From positions 1-21,620 of the forward strand of contig CBDVAK010000021.1 of the NCBI GenBank assembly GCA_965371945.1: a DNA stretch of 21,620 bases. Direction: 5' to 3'. The position numbers were made by a program, and so were the translations under genes. Source of the stretch: CBDVAK01 sp965371945 (lineage in GTDB: Bacteria > Pseudomonadota > Gammaproteobacteria > Competibacterales > JAHEDQ01). Below, piece by piece: positions 1 through 6,862 of the stretch; position 1 is the first letter of the stretch; every line of letters starts with the position of its first letter. The notes beneath the pieces are model-generated. The model was given only the letters and a program-made list of their open reading frames with translations. It did no database searches and had not been told where the DNA came from.

Positions 1-59
1 GTCAACAAAATGACTGGCGTGCTTGTCCTGTCGGCTGCCTTCCGCCAATCGCCTTGCAG

Positions 60-300
60 GTTGCATTCGCCGAACACCTCATCGCCCGGTTGGAATTGCT
101 GCACTTTGTTGCCGACTGCCTCGACCTTCCCTGCCACATCGAACCCCGGGATACCGGATTTTGGTTTGAGCAGGCCGGTCACCATGCGTATCGGGAACGG
201 CGCGCCTCTCACGCTGAAACAGTCGCCTGCGTGGAGCCCCGCCGCGTGAACCCGTACTAACACCTCATCGTCGTTGACGACTGGTTTGTCGATGTCCCTG
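60..300 (-). pseudogene. MDR-family oxidoreductase fragment (broken copy of the gene at 2169-3134)
   Basis: This stretch aligns without gaps to 2844-3084, inside the intact MDR reductase gene, with only three mismatches (66, 69, 72). On the minus strand it keeps roughly residues 18-97 of the 321-aa protein. All three mismatches are synonymous in the MDR frame (Phe, Gly and Glu codons). The N-terminal codons are missing because the copy switches into tetR sequence at about 290-300. The C-terminal two thirds, including the NADPH-binding region, is missing because homology stops near position 60. It therefore cannot encode a working enzyme. The sequence at 1-59 continues the open frame but resembles nothing I recognise. 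Confidence 0.9.
60..300. repeat. Direct repeat, left copy (partner 2844-3084)
   Basis: This is the 241-bp left member of a near-identical direct repeat with offset 2784. The two copies flank the RHH gene pair and the SLOG protein gene, so recombination between them would excise about 2.8 kb carrying those genes. Confidence 0.9.
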
Positions 301-327
301 TACAAGCATGTGGCGAACAAGGACGAC
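290..327 (+). pseudogene. tetR fragment joined to the MDR remnant
   Basis: Positions 290-327 match 3538-3575, inside the HTH region of the intact tetR (about residues 50-61), with one synonymous difference (His codon, position 308). The 11 bases CGATGTCCCTG at 290-300 belong equally to the MDR copy (3074-3084) and to tetR (3538-3548), so they are the crossover microhomology. An in-frame TAA follows directly at 328-330, leaving a possible 12-residue peptide starting at ATG 292. It is best read as debris of a deletion that removed the MDR/tetR intergenic region and the start of tetR from a second copy of the pair. Confidence 0.85.
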
Positions 328-351
328 TAAATACTCGACCCCTGAACGATG

Positions 352-380
352 TTGTGGATGAGGATGTGCATGTGTATAGT
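352..380 (+). promoter_or_regulatory. Candidate promoter of the RHH gene
   Basis: TTGTGG (352-357), a 17-bp spacer and TATAGT (375-380) form a plausible sigma-70 promoter ending 28 bases before the ATG at 409. The -10 matches the consensus at five of six positions, while the -35 matches only the TTG. AGAGG at 396-400 is the likely ribosome-binding site. Confidence 0.4.
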
Positions 381-408
381 CCACTCAGGTGTTCAAGAGG
401 GCTGAGCC

Positions 409-690
409 ATGCCGGTAGCACACGTTGAAAAGCTAGTGCGCAAACAGTACCTGGTTACACCCAGCAACGTCGAGAAGTTACAACGCCTCGCCAGCGATCG
501 GGGTACCTCGGCGGCCGAGATTGTTCGTTTGGCCATCAATGCCTACGAACCGAACGGAGCATCTGAGCTGGATACACCGGAGTTGATGGGGCTGGTGTCC
601 GCGCACCTGAAAGAGGCGATACGGGCGACCAGACACACCAACCGCGTGGTAGCCAAAACGCTCAAAGGCTTGGATAAGGGGCAACAATAG
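409..690 (+). CDS. Small ribbon-helix-helix (CopG/Arc-like) protein
   Basis: This is a 93-aa protein. Residues about 12-47 read as a basic strand (KQYLVTPSN) followed by two helices with the GTSAAEIVRLAINAY pattern, as in ribbon-helix-helix DNA-binding proteins such as CopG or Arc. The C-terminal half (about 55-93) is a charged helical tail that could bind a partner. The start is ATG 409 with AGAGG eight bases upstream. The stop overlaps the GTG start of the next gene by one base, so the two are probably translationally coupled. RHH proteins of this size often act as antitoxins or autorepressors, but no recognisable toxin is next to it. The DNA-binding role is inferred from the fold pattern and the partner's role is unknown. 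Confidence 0.75.
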   Translation: MPVAHVEKLVRKQYLVTPSNVEKLQRLASDRGTSAAEIVRLAINAYEPNGASELDTPELMGLVSAHLKEAIRATRHTNRVVAKTLKGLDKGQQ

Positions 691-863
691 TGGCTGGCTG
701 GAAAGACATTCTGCTGGATGTTCTCAAGCTGACCGATGAAGTAAAGCGCCTGAACGAACAAACCGCGAGACTATCGGAGCGCACGATAGAAATCGATAAG
801 CGGGTCGTACGTCTGGAAACAATGGTTGAAGTGGCAACCATGCAAAGATTGCCTAAAGGCTGA
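690..863 (+). CDS. Short coiled-coil protein paired with the RHH gene
   Basis: This is a 57-aa protein starting at GTG 690, which shares its first base with the stop codon of the RHH gene. The sequence begins MAGWKDILLDVLKLTDEV and continues with regular heptad-like spacing of Leu, Ile and Val (KRLNEQ, ARLSERT, IDKRVVRLETMVEV), which predicts a single long helix or coiled coil. It ends in the basic sequence MQRLPKG. There is no signal peptide, membrane segment or catalytic motif. The one-base overlap and matching orientation argue for a two-gene module, perhaps an RHH regulator with an oligomerising partner, or a toxin-antitoxin-like pair. I recognise the general pattern but cannot assign a function. 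Confidence 0.6.
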   Translation: MAGWKDILLDVLKLTDEVKRLNEQTARLSERTIEIDKRVVRLETMVEVATMQRLPKG

Positions 864-1097
864 TTTCCCGGCAATCGCCTAAGACAAGAGCTCTTCCCTC
901 GCAGATATCGGACACACTACGGCGGATGCATGAATATGCCGGGCGTGGTGCTTTCGTCCTGGCCCACCTTCAACCTGGTTTGAAGTGCCCGCGCTGCTCA
1001 ACGCGCTCGCACGATTCAATCTTATTCATACATCCTCGGAGTCGGGGATATTTCGCAACTCTTGGCCCATACCAACGCGTGCATACCGGAGGTCAGT
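864..1097. other. Intergenic stretch before the SLOG gene
   Basis: I see no convincing gene in these 234 bases. A frame from 926 contains a CPRC motif, but it runs over the start of the SLOG gene and has no ribosome-binding site. The only clear signal is the strong Shine-Dalgarno GGAGG just before ATG 1098. Confidence 0.5.
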
Positions 1098-2084
1098 ATG
1101 AAGATACTCATCGCGGGCGGAATTAACACGGAGGGGGTCGACCGCTCTGCCGAGGAGGCGTGCGCCCGAGCACTCGGGCGGGCGATTGTCGCAAGCGGTC
1201 ACGTGCTCATCAACGGTGCATACAACTCGTTCGACCGCCTTGTCGCGGAAGCAGCCGACCAAGCAGTCGAGGCCAGCCCACTTTTCAGCGATTCCAAGAA
1301 GGCGATTCACACCTACCTCTCCCCGAACATGAAGCCGGCACACAAACTTGGCCACCTGCGTCACCTGAACGTCAACAGCTGGGATCCGGGGCAGCCTCAA
1401 TGGGGTATCCCCGAACCGCTCGACGAGTGTGACGCGCTGGTGGTGATGGGAGGCGGGCCAGGCACGCACCGTGTTACCCACTTGAGCCGCCTGGCGGGCA
1501 AACCGATTCTGCCGATTACCGCGTTCGGCGGGGCCGCCGTCGAGGCTTTCAAGACCGAATCAGATCGTTTCGACGATTTTTACAAGGGACGCGTATCGCG
1601 TGACGAGTTTACGGTGCTCGACACCGCGATGCCTGATGATTTCGACGAACTCTCCCATGCGATCGTGGCGCTCGTCTCGAAGCTGGTCTCGGGGAACAGT
1701 GTGTTTATCGTGATGACGTTCCGCGATGAGTCGGAAGACACCTACGCTGCCATCGAGCGTGTCTGCAAGGCCTACAGGTTCGAGCCCGACCGTAGTGACA
1801 AAAGCGGCACAACCGATCGGATCTATCAGCGCATCGTCGACGGCATCCAGCGAGCGGCGTTTATCGTGGCCGATGTCACTTTCAAGAGCCTCAACGTTTA
1901 CTATGAGTTGGGATTTGCCGAGGCGCTTGGGAAAGATATTATTGTTGTCGCCAAGGAAGGTACCGACCTGCCCTTCGACACCAAGGACATCCCAACTCAC
2001 CTCTTCAAGAGTTACACGAGCCTCGAAAACGACCTCCGCGCACACATCGAGAAGCTCACCGGGCGCAAAGCCGTGGATTCCTAG
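1098..2084 (+). CDS. SLOG domain fused to a nucleoside deoxyribosyltransferase/TIR-like domain
   Basis: This is a 328-aa protein. ATG 1098 is chosen because GGAGG lies just upstream; an in-frame ATG at 1062 has no such site. Residues 1-150 look like a SLOG (Smf/LOG-like) Rossmann domain, with an N-terminal ILIAGG strand, the loop VVMGGGPGTHR (about 115-125) and a glycine-rich second loop TAFGGAA. Residues about 200-320 resemble nucleoside 2-deoxyribosyltransferase and related TIR-like folds. VFIVMTF opens the domain, followed by ADVTFKSLNVYYELGFAEALGK (about 259-279, in two parts: ADVTFKS and LNVYYELGFAEALGK), in which Glu270 sits where such enzymes carry the catalytic nucleophile. In known families SLOG domains bind nucleotide-derived signals, and NDT/TIR-like domains cleave N-glycosidic bonds. 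A sensor-effector in anti-phage defence is therefore plausible but inferred. No cyclase or second defence gene is adjacent. Confidence 0.7.
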   Translation: MKILIAGGINTEGVDRSAEEACARALGRAIVASGHVLINGAYNSFDRLVAEAADQAVEASPLFSDSKKAIHTYLSPNMKPAHKLGHLRHLNVNSWDPGQPQWGIPEPLDECDALVVMGGGPGTHRVTHLSRLAGKPILPITAFGGAAVEAFKTESDRFDDFYKGRVSRDEFTVLDTAMPDDFDELSHAIVALVSKLVSGNSVFIVMTFRDESEDTYAAIERVCKAYRFEPDRSDKSGTTDRIYQRIVDGIQRAAFIVADVTFKSLNVYYELGFAEALGKDIIVVAKEGTDLPFDTKDIPTHLFKSYTSLENDLRAHIEKLTGRKAVDS

Positions 2085-2102
2085 CGCGCAACGATCGCGC
2101 GC
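2084..2102. terminator. GC-rich hairpin between convergent genes
   Basis: GCGCGC at 2084-2089 and again at 2097-2102, separated by seven bases, can pair just after the SLOG stop codon. No T-run follows, so it may only be a weak terminator or mRNA-end hairpin between the convergent SLOG and MDR genes. Confidence 0.25.
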
Positions 2103-2168
2103 AAGAGTGATATCGTCCGGTGAGCAGGGATCAGGTGCTCGGACAGCCTCCTGGCGGTGGTCGGCTCC

Positions 2169-3134
2169 TTACAGGGTGATGACGACTTTTCCTCGAGCGT
2201 GCCCGTTTTCGATATACATAAGGGCCGCGGGGGTCTCGCTCAGCGGGTAAGTTCTGTCGATCACCGGCGTGAGTTGTCCGGATTCGACGAACTCTTTCAG
2301 AACGATCAGATCTTCATGGTTCGGGACCGAAAGATACCGGCGCAGGTTTTGTCGTGCGAACGGTGACAACACCAGCGGCTTGATGAGGCGAACCAGCAGT
2401 TCGAGTCCACGCGCTCCGGAACCGCTATTGAGGATCAGGGTCCCGCTGGGCGTCAGCACGCGTCGGCAGTCCGACAAGGCGCGGTTCTCCACGTTGTCGA
2501 AGATGAGATCGTATCGCCGATCCCCCAGAGTAAAATCCTCCTGGTTGTAGTCGATCACATGGTCTGCGCCAATCGAGCGGACCATGTCCACATTCTTCGT
2601 GCTGCACACGCCGGTCACTTGCGCTCCCAGTGACTTTGCAATCTGCACGGCGAAAGTTCCGACGCCTCCCGACGCACCATTGATCAGGACCTTCTGCCCT
2701 GGTTGTAGCTTTCCCACATCCCGAAGCGCGTGGAGAGCCGCAAGTGCGGAAGTCGGTATGGCCGCCGCTTCTTCAAACGTGAGGTTGGCCGGCTTCAGCG
2801 CGAGCTTGTCTTCTCCAACACGCACATACTCGGCGCAGGCGCCGTTGCACTCACCAAACACCTCATCGCCCGGTTGGAATTGCTGCACTTTGTTGCCGAC
2901 TGCCTCGACCTTCCCTGCCACATCGAACCCCGGGATACCGGATTTTGGTTTGAGCAGGCCGGTCACCATGCGTATCGGGAACGGCGCGCCTCTCACGCTG
3001 AAACAGTCGCCTGCGTGGAGCCCCGCCGCGTGAACCCGTACTAACACCTCATCGTCGTTGACGACTGGTTTGTCGATGTCCCTGAGCCCCAGGAGATCGA
3101 ATGCGCCATATTTGTCGTGGACAATCGCCTTCAT
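2169..3134 (-). CDS. Zinc-independent MDR family NAD(P)H oxidoreductase (quinone oxidoreductase-like)
   Basis: This is a 321-aa medium-chain dehydrogenase/reductase from the Met of MKAIVHDKYG, which is where family members normally begin. Residues about 1-120 are the GroES-like domain (VLVRVHAAGLHAGD, PGFDVAGKVEAVG, FQPGDEVFGECNG). The NADPH-binding region follows as LINGASGGVGTFAVQIAKSLGA. Catalytic and structural zinc ligands are absent, as in quinone oxidoreductases and related enone reductases. The substrate cannot be read from the sequence. An upstream in-frame ATG at 3207-3209 with a GGAAG site would add 25 low-complexity residues and remains possible. The gene is divergent from tetR with an operator between them, so it is probably the TetR target. 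Part of it is duplicated at 60-300. Confidence 0.85.
   Translation of the reverse strand: MKAIVHDKYGAFDLLGLRDIDKPVVNDDEVLVRVHAAGLHAGDCFSVRGAPFPIRMVTGLLKPKSGIPGFDVAGKVEAVGNKVQQFQPGDEVFGECNGACAEYVRVGEDKLALKPANLTFEEAAAIPTSALAALHALRDVGKLQPGQKVLINGASGGVGTFAVQIAKSLGAQVTGVCSTKNVDMVRSIGADHVIDYNQEDFTLGDRRYDLIFDNVENRALSDCRRVLTPSGTLILNSGSGARGLELLVRLIKPLVLSPFARQNLRRYLSVPNHEDLIVLKEFVESGQLTPVIDRTYPLSETPAALMYIENGHARGKVVITL
2844..3084. repeat. Direct repeat, right copy (partner 60-300)
   Basis: This is the intact-gene copy of the 241-bp repeat. It lies in the N-terminal third of the MDR reductase gene and ends with the 11-bp motif CGATGTCCCTG, which recurs in tetR at 3538-3548. Confidence 0.9.
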
Positions 3135-3268
3135 CGTGTGCCTGGTTGCTGGTGATGACGCCGCTATCGTCGAGTACGTCGTCGAGCTGTGCTGAGCTGA
3201 TGCTTCCATGGTTGTTCTTCCGGGATTTCGAGGATGAGGGCCTGACGGGAGTGACCTGTATGGTATTA

Positions 3269-3297
3269 TTGCCAGGATTACGCCGTAAGCTTACAAT
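3269..3297 (+). promoter_or_regulatory. Promoter of tetR
   Basis: TTGCCA (3269-3274), a 17-bp spacer and TACAAT (3292-3297) make a good sigma-70 promoter reading towards tetR. Its -10 lies inside the inverted repeat at 3288-3304, as expected for an autoregulated repressor. Confidence 0.55.
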
Positions 3298-3304
3298 GTA
3301 AGCT
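3288..3304. promoter_or_regulatory. Probable TetR operator (inverted repeat)
   Basis: AGCTTACAATGTAAGCT has perfect 7-bp arms around a 3-bp centre. It overlaps a second perfect palindrome, GTAAGCTTAC, at 3285-3294. Its place between divergent MDR and tetR genes, over the tetR -10, is the classic TetR-family operator position. Confidence 0.65.
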
Positions 3305-3392
3305 ATACTTCCGCAAGATGTTTTTTTCAAGGACCGGAATTCTGGTCCAGCGACCGCAGATTCGGCCGCGAGCATAGGAGGTGAGGGTATCG

Positions 3393-4061
3393 ATGGCGAA
3401 GAAGACCAAGCCGCGGGCGAGGCATCGCGCCCCATTGAGCAAGGACCGCGTGCTGCACGCCGCGCTTGCCCTTGCGGATGAGATCGGCATCGCGTCTCTC
3501 TCGATGCGCAAGCTCGGCCAGGTGCTCGGGGTCGAGGCGATGTCCCTGTACAAGCACGTGGCGAACAAGGACGACATCCTGGATGGCATCGTCGACATCG
3601 TTGCGAGTGAGATCGACGTGCCTGCCATCGGGGGTGACTGGAAAATGGCCATGCGCCGGCGCGCGACCTCAGCCCATGAGGTTCTGTTGCGCCACCCTTG
3701 GGCGACCATGTTGATCGTGTCACGCGCCAATGTCGGTCCGGCGATGTTGCGCTACGTGGACGCGACGATCGGATGTCTTCGCGATGCGGGTTTCTCATAC
3801 GTGATGGCGGACCACGCGTGGAATGCCATCGACAGTCATGTCTACGGATTCACGCTCCAGAAGTTGAACTTTCCCTTCGAGCCGGAGGAGTACGCAAAGG
3901 TGGCGAAGGACTACCTCCCGATGATCCCCGCTGCACAGTACCTCTACCTCCACGGGTTATCGCAGGAGGTGATTGGCGGTCGTTACGACGGTCTGCACGA
4001 GTTCGAGTTCGGGCTCGATCTGATCCTCGACGGTCTTGAGAGGCTCCGGCGCACGGCCTGA
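3393..4061 (+). CDS. TetR family transcriptional repressor
   Basis: This is a 222-aa protein. ATG 3393 is preferred because AGGAGG lies at 3376-3381; the GTG at 3381 overlaps that site. Residues about 15-62 form the TetR helix-turn-helix, including IASLSMRKLGQVLGV and the typical recognition-helix ending EAMSLYKHVANKDD. Residues about 80-215 look like a TetR_C-type ligand-binding and dimer domain. It is divergent from the MDR reductase and shares an operator-containing region with it, so the likely role is ligand-relieved repression of that reductase and of itself. The inducer is unknown. The downstream phosphotransferase/MFS genes are co-oriented but 350 bp away, so control of them is possible but unproven. 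A 38-base piece of the HTH region recurs at 290-327. Confidence 0.88.
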   Translation: MAKKTKPRARHRAPLSKDRVLHAALALADEIGIASLSMRKLGQVLGVEAMSLYKHVANKDDILDGIVDIVASEIDVPAIGGDWKMAMRRRATSAHEVLLRHPWATMLIVSRANVGPAMLRYVDATIGCLRDAGFSYVMADHAWNAIDSHVYGFTLQKLNFPFEPEEYAKVAKDYLPMIPAAQYLYLHGLSQEVIGGRYDGLHEFEFGLDLILDGLERLRRTA

Positions 4062-4411
4062 TTCCGGTTCGTGCCAGTAGGCAATTTTTGCCCTACACCC
4101 CTGCCGGCAACCAAGCTACCAGCACGAGCTGCGGCGACCCTGATGGGAGCGGCAGAATAGCCGACGGTCGGGCGGCTGGAACCGGCTGACAGATTGCGCC
4201 GGCGTGCGGTCATCCTCCGGCCGTGACGGCAGAATGCAGGCTGGCTCGTGTTGAAGACAGAGTCAACGGCTGCCTCGCAATCGGGGAATACTCGATGGAT
4301 TGGGAAAAATGACATTTGTCTCACTATACTTCACACCATCTACCCTCGTACCAGGTCCATCGCGCGCATGCTACTTTGCGCCATGGAGGACACACGCCAC
4401 GGGAGGCGCGC
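4062..4411. other. Intergenic region with hairpin, short direct repeat and possible -10 element
   Basis: No convincing gene lies in these 350 bases. At 4077-4096 an inverted repeat (GTAGGCAA against TTGCCCTAC, with one bulged C and a TTT loop) could end tetR transcription, though no T-run follows. CGGCAGAAT occurs twice, at 4150-4158 and 4227-4235. TATACT at 4325-4330 is a candidate -10 for the next operon, but no convincing -35 accompanies it. The middle, about 4100-4260, reads like an eroded repeat or gene remnant that I cannot identify. Confidence 0.4.
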
Positions 4412-6043
4412 ATGAATGTTGAGACCGCTGCACCTGGACCGGGGTCCTGGACCCAGGACTCGACCCACTTTCCGCGGCCGATCACCGCCTACCTGTTCGG
4501 CGTATTCAAGGAACCATTCATCCGCGGGTTCAAGGAAGGGGCTAGTCGCTACGGCCTGATGCTGAGCCATCTCGACTACGAACGCGTGAACGGTTTCATG
4601 TACTCCAGAGCGGTGCCCGTGGGCGGGCCCGATGACGACGAGCAAGCTGTACCGCAGCGGTTCGCGGCCGCGCAGACGGCCTTCGAGTCCAGGATCTGGC
4701 GAGCCGACGCCGATCGCTGGGACCGCGAGATCAAGCCGGACTCGATTCGCCGTAACAGTGCGCTGCAGTCGGTTGACGTGCAGCAGCTTGACGATGCCGG
4801 TCTGAGCGCGCACCTGGATGCAGTTCACGACAACGCAGCGGAGATGTTCTACCGCCACCACATTTTCACGGTGCCTTCTGTGTTTCTCATCGGACACTAC
4901 CTGGCGAGCGTGTGCGAGTGGACGGGCCTGGATTCAGCAAAGGTGCTGGCCACGCTGAAGGGATCGTCGCCGGTGTCCTGCGGAGCCACGGCGGAGCTTG
5001 GGCGCGTCGGGGAAGCGCTGTCGGATAACGGGATCCACCCGGCCGACTTCGACTCCGGTCTCTCGGCGCGTCAGATCCTCGATCGACTGTGCGAGCGCGG
5101 CGATGCCGTGAGTGAAGCCATCGATGCCTACCTGTCCGTGCTTGGGTTGAAGCTCGTGTCCGGTTACGATGTGGCTGACCCGTGCGCCATCGAGATGCCG
5201 GACATGCTGCTGAAGATACTGTGGGCCGCCGCCGACGAGGTGCGCGAGCCGGAGACGGGGCAGCCGGATGAGGATATGGTGTCGGTGCGCGACGCGGTGC
5301 CGGATCAGTATCGTCCCGCATTCGACGAGCTGCTCACCGATGCGCGCCTGATTAACCGGTTGCGGGATGAACGCGGCATTTACAACGATCTGTGGGGCAC
5401 TGGGATCGCGCGTTGGGCGATCCTCGAAGCGGGCCGACGGCTAGCCGGTGCCGGGCGTCTTGAGAGCGCCGACATGGCGGTCGACCTGACCCATGATGAG
5501 ATGGTTTCCATGCTGGCGGGTGAGCAAGGCCCGGCAGCACACGATGTTTCTGAGCGAGGCCGTTGGCGCCGTAGCGCGACCCTCGACGATGTCCCGGAGA
5601 CGTTTGGGCCGCCGGAACCACCGCCGCCTTCGCCGGAACAGTTGCCCGAGCACGCACGACTCGCCATGCGTGCGTTCGGCACCGTCATCGCCGAGATATC
5701 CACGCCAGAGCAGGCGAATCCCGAGTCGTTTGTTCTCGGCAGGGGGGTCAGTCCGGGCGTGTACGAGGGCACCGCGCGGGTCGTGCACGACGCTGCCGGC
5801 TTCGAGCGACTGGCGGAGGGCGACGTGCTGGTAACCCAGGCCACCTCGGCCAGTTTCAACGTGGTGTTGCCCCTGCTCGGCGCCATTGTCACCGATCGCG
5901 GCGGACAGCTTTCGCACGCGGCAATCGTCGCGCGCGAGTACGGCGTGCCGGCAGTGGTCGGAACGCGCTCGGCCACCGCCCGCATCGCCGACGGCGACAG
6001 AGTCCGGGTCGATGGCGACAGCGGTCGCGTCGACGTGCTGTGA
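4412..6043 (+). CDS. PEP-synthase-like phosphotransferase, substrate-binding plus phosphohistidine domains
   Basis: This is a 543-aa protein starting at ATG 4412, with GGGAGG seven bases upstream; the in-frame ATG at 4316 lacks a site. The N-terminal part starts near a THFPRPITAYLFG motif (about 18-30), the kind of sequence that opens the substrate-binding region of rifampin phosphotransferase and related PEP-utilising proteins. The C-terminal part (about 440-543) is the swivelling phosphohistidine domain, with TDRGGQLSHAAIVAREYG and the catalytic His at about 502. It lacks the ATP-grasp domain, which is supplied by the next gene with a 4-bp overlap. This division resembles phenylphosphate synthase subunits, and also a rifampin phosphotransferase cut in two. 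The expected chemistry is ATP-driven phosphorylation of a small hydroxyl substrate via phosphohistidine. The substrate is unknown, and the co-transcribed exporter favours a drug or secreted metabolite. Confidence 0.78.
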   Translation: MNVETAAPGPGSWTQDSTHFPRPITAYLFGVFKEPFIRGFKEGASRYGLMLSHLDYERVNGFMYSRAVPVGGPDDDEQAVPQRFAAAQTAFESRIWRADADRWDREIKPDSIRRNSALQSVDVQQLDDAGLSAHLDAVHDNAAEMFYRHHIFTVPSVFLIGHYLASVCEWTGLDSAKVLATLKGSSPVSCGATAELGRVGEALSDNGIHPADFDSGLSARQILDRLCERGDAVSEAIDAYLSVLGLKLVSGYDVADPCAIEMPDMLLKILWAAADEVREPETGQPDEDMVSVRDAVPDQYRPAFDELLTDARLINRLRDERGIYNDLWGTGIARWAILEAGRRLAGAGRLESADMAVDLTHDEMVSMLAGEQGPAAHDVSERGRWRRSATLDDVPETFGPPEPPPPSPEQLPEHARLAMRAFGTVIAEISTPEQANPESFVLGRGVSPGVYEGTARVVHDAAGFERLAEGDVLVTQATSASFNVVLPLLGAIVTDRGGQLSHAAIVAREYGVPAVVGTRSATARIADGDRVRVDGDSGRVDVL

Positions 6044-6858
6044 CCGATTGCGTTCCGCTTGCGTCGGCCCGCGACGAGGCGCGGTTCGGTGGCAAGGCGG
6101 TCAGTCTGGGTCAGGCGCTGCGCAGTTCTCTGCCGGTGCCGGGTGGATTTGCGCTCGACGTCGAGTTGGTCGATGCCGTGGTGCGGGGTGACGCCACCGC
6201 AGCGGGGGTGCTGAAGCGGGCGTTCGTGGCACTGGGAAACCCCGCGGCGGTGCGCTCGTCAGCGGTGGGTGAGGACGCCAAGGATGTGAGCTTCGCCGGC
6301 CAGCATCTGACCATACTCAACGTCCGCACCCTCGACGCGCTGACCGGTGCTGTCGGTGAGGTGTACCGTTCGGCACATTCGGCCTCTGCGCTATCTTATC
6401 GTCGACGGCTCGGCATCGAAGGGGCGCCCCGCATAGCGGTGGTGGTGCAGCAGTTGATCGAGCCCGTATCGGCAGGCGTGTTGTTCACCCGCAATCCGAG
6501 CAGCGGTGCCGAGGAGCGCGTGATCGAGGCGGCCTGGGGTCTTGGGGAAGTAGTGGTTTCCGGCCTGGTGGTGCCCGATTTCTATCGTATCGGCCGCGAC
6601 GGCGAAGTGCTGGAGAGAACGATCGGAGAGAAAGACCTCGCCCTGCGCACGATCGCCGACGGTGACACCGAGGAGATCGCCGTCGATGCCTCATTGATAC
6701 ACGCCGTGGTTCTGGACGATGATCAGCTCGGCGAACTGCATGGGCTCGCGAACCGCTGCGAAAGCATCTACGGCCATGATCTCGACATCGAGTGGGCATT
6801 CTCGTCCGCTGCCCTGTACCTGCTGCAATGCCGATCGATCACCCGCTCTAACCCGTGA
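6040..6858 (+). CDS. PEP/pyruvate-binding (PPDK_N type) ATP-grasp subunit
   Basis: This is a 272-aa protein starting at GTG 6040, overlapping the previous stop by four bases (GTGA). The order of motifs is that of the ATP-grasp part of PEP synthase: FGGKAVSLGQ and VPGGFAL near the N-terminus, then AVRSSAVGEDAKDVSFAGQH (about 70-90), VVVQQLIEPVSAGVLFTRNP (about 137-156), EAAWGLGEVVVSG, and DIEWAF with a terminal LYLLQCRSITRS. It should bind ATP and phosphorylate the histidine of the upstream partner. At 272 residues it is shorter than the usual domain of about 320, apparently by trimming at the N-terminal side. It contains no phosphohistidine domain of its own, so it depends on the neighbouring protein. 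Confidence 0.82.
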   Translation: MTDCVPLASARDEARFGGKAVSLGQALRSSLPVPGGFALDVELVDAVVRGDATAAGVLKRAFVALGNPAAVRSSAVGEDAKDVSFAGQHLTILNVRTLDALTGAVGEVYRSAHSASALSYRRRLGIEGAPRIAVVVQQLIEPVSAGVLFTRNPSSGAEERVIEAAWGLGEVVVSGLVVPDFYRIGRDGEVLERTIGEKDLALRTIADGDTEEIAVDASLIHAVVLDDDQLGELHGLANRCESIYGHDLDIEWAFSSAALYLLQCRSITRSNP

Positions 6859-6862
6859 CCGG

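Noticed and set aside
54..260. Plus-strand open frame in the left remnant
   Set aside because: The same frame exists opposite the intact MDR gene at 2838-3044, so it is a shadow of the duplicated minus-strand coding sequence.
1062..1097. Upstream ATG extending the SLOG protein by 12 residues
   Set aside because: It has no Shine-Dalgarno, while ATG 1098 has GGAGG at good spacing and begins directly with the first beta-strand of the domain.
926..1126. 66-codon plus-strand frame with a CPRC motif
   Set aside because: It overlaps the start of the SLOG gene in another frame, lacks a ribosome-binding site and has only one Cys pair, so a zinc-ribbon call cannot be supported.
4316..4411. Upstream ATG extending the phosphotransferase by 32 residues
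   Set aside because: The extension is His/Arg-rich and unlike the family, and ATG 4412 has GGGAGG before it.
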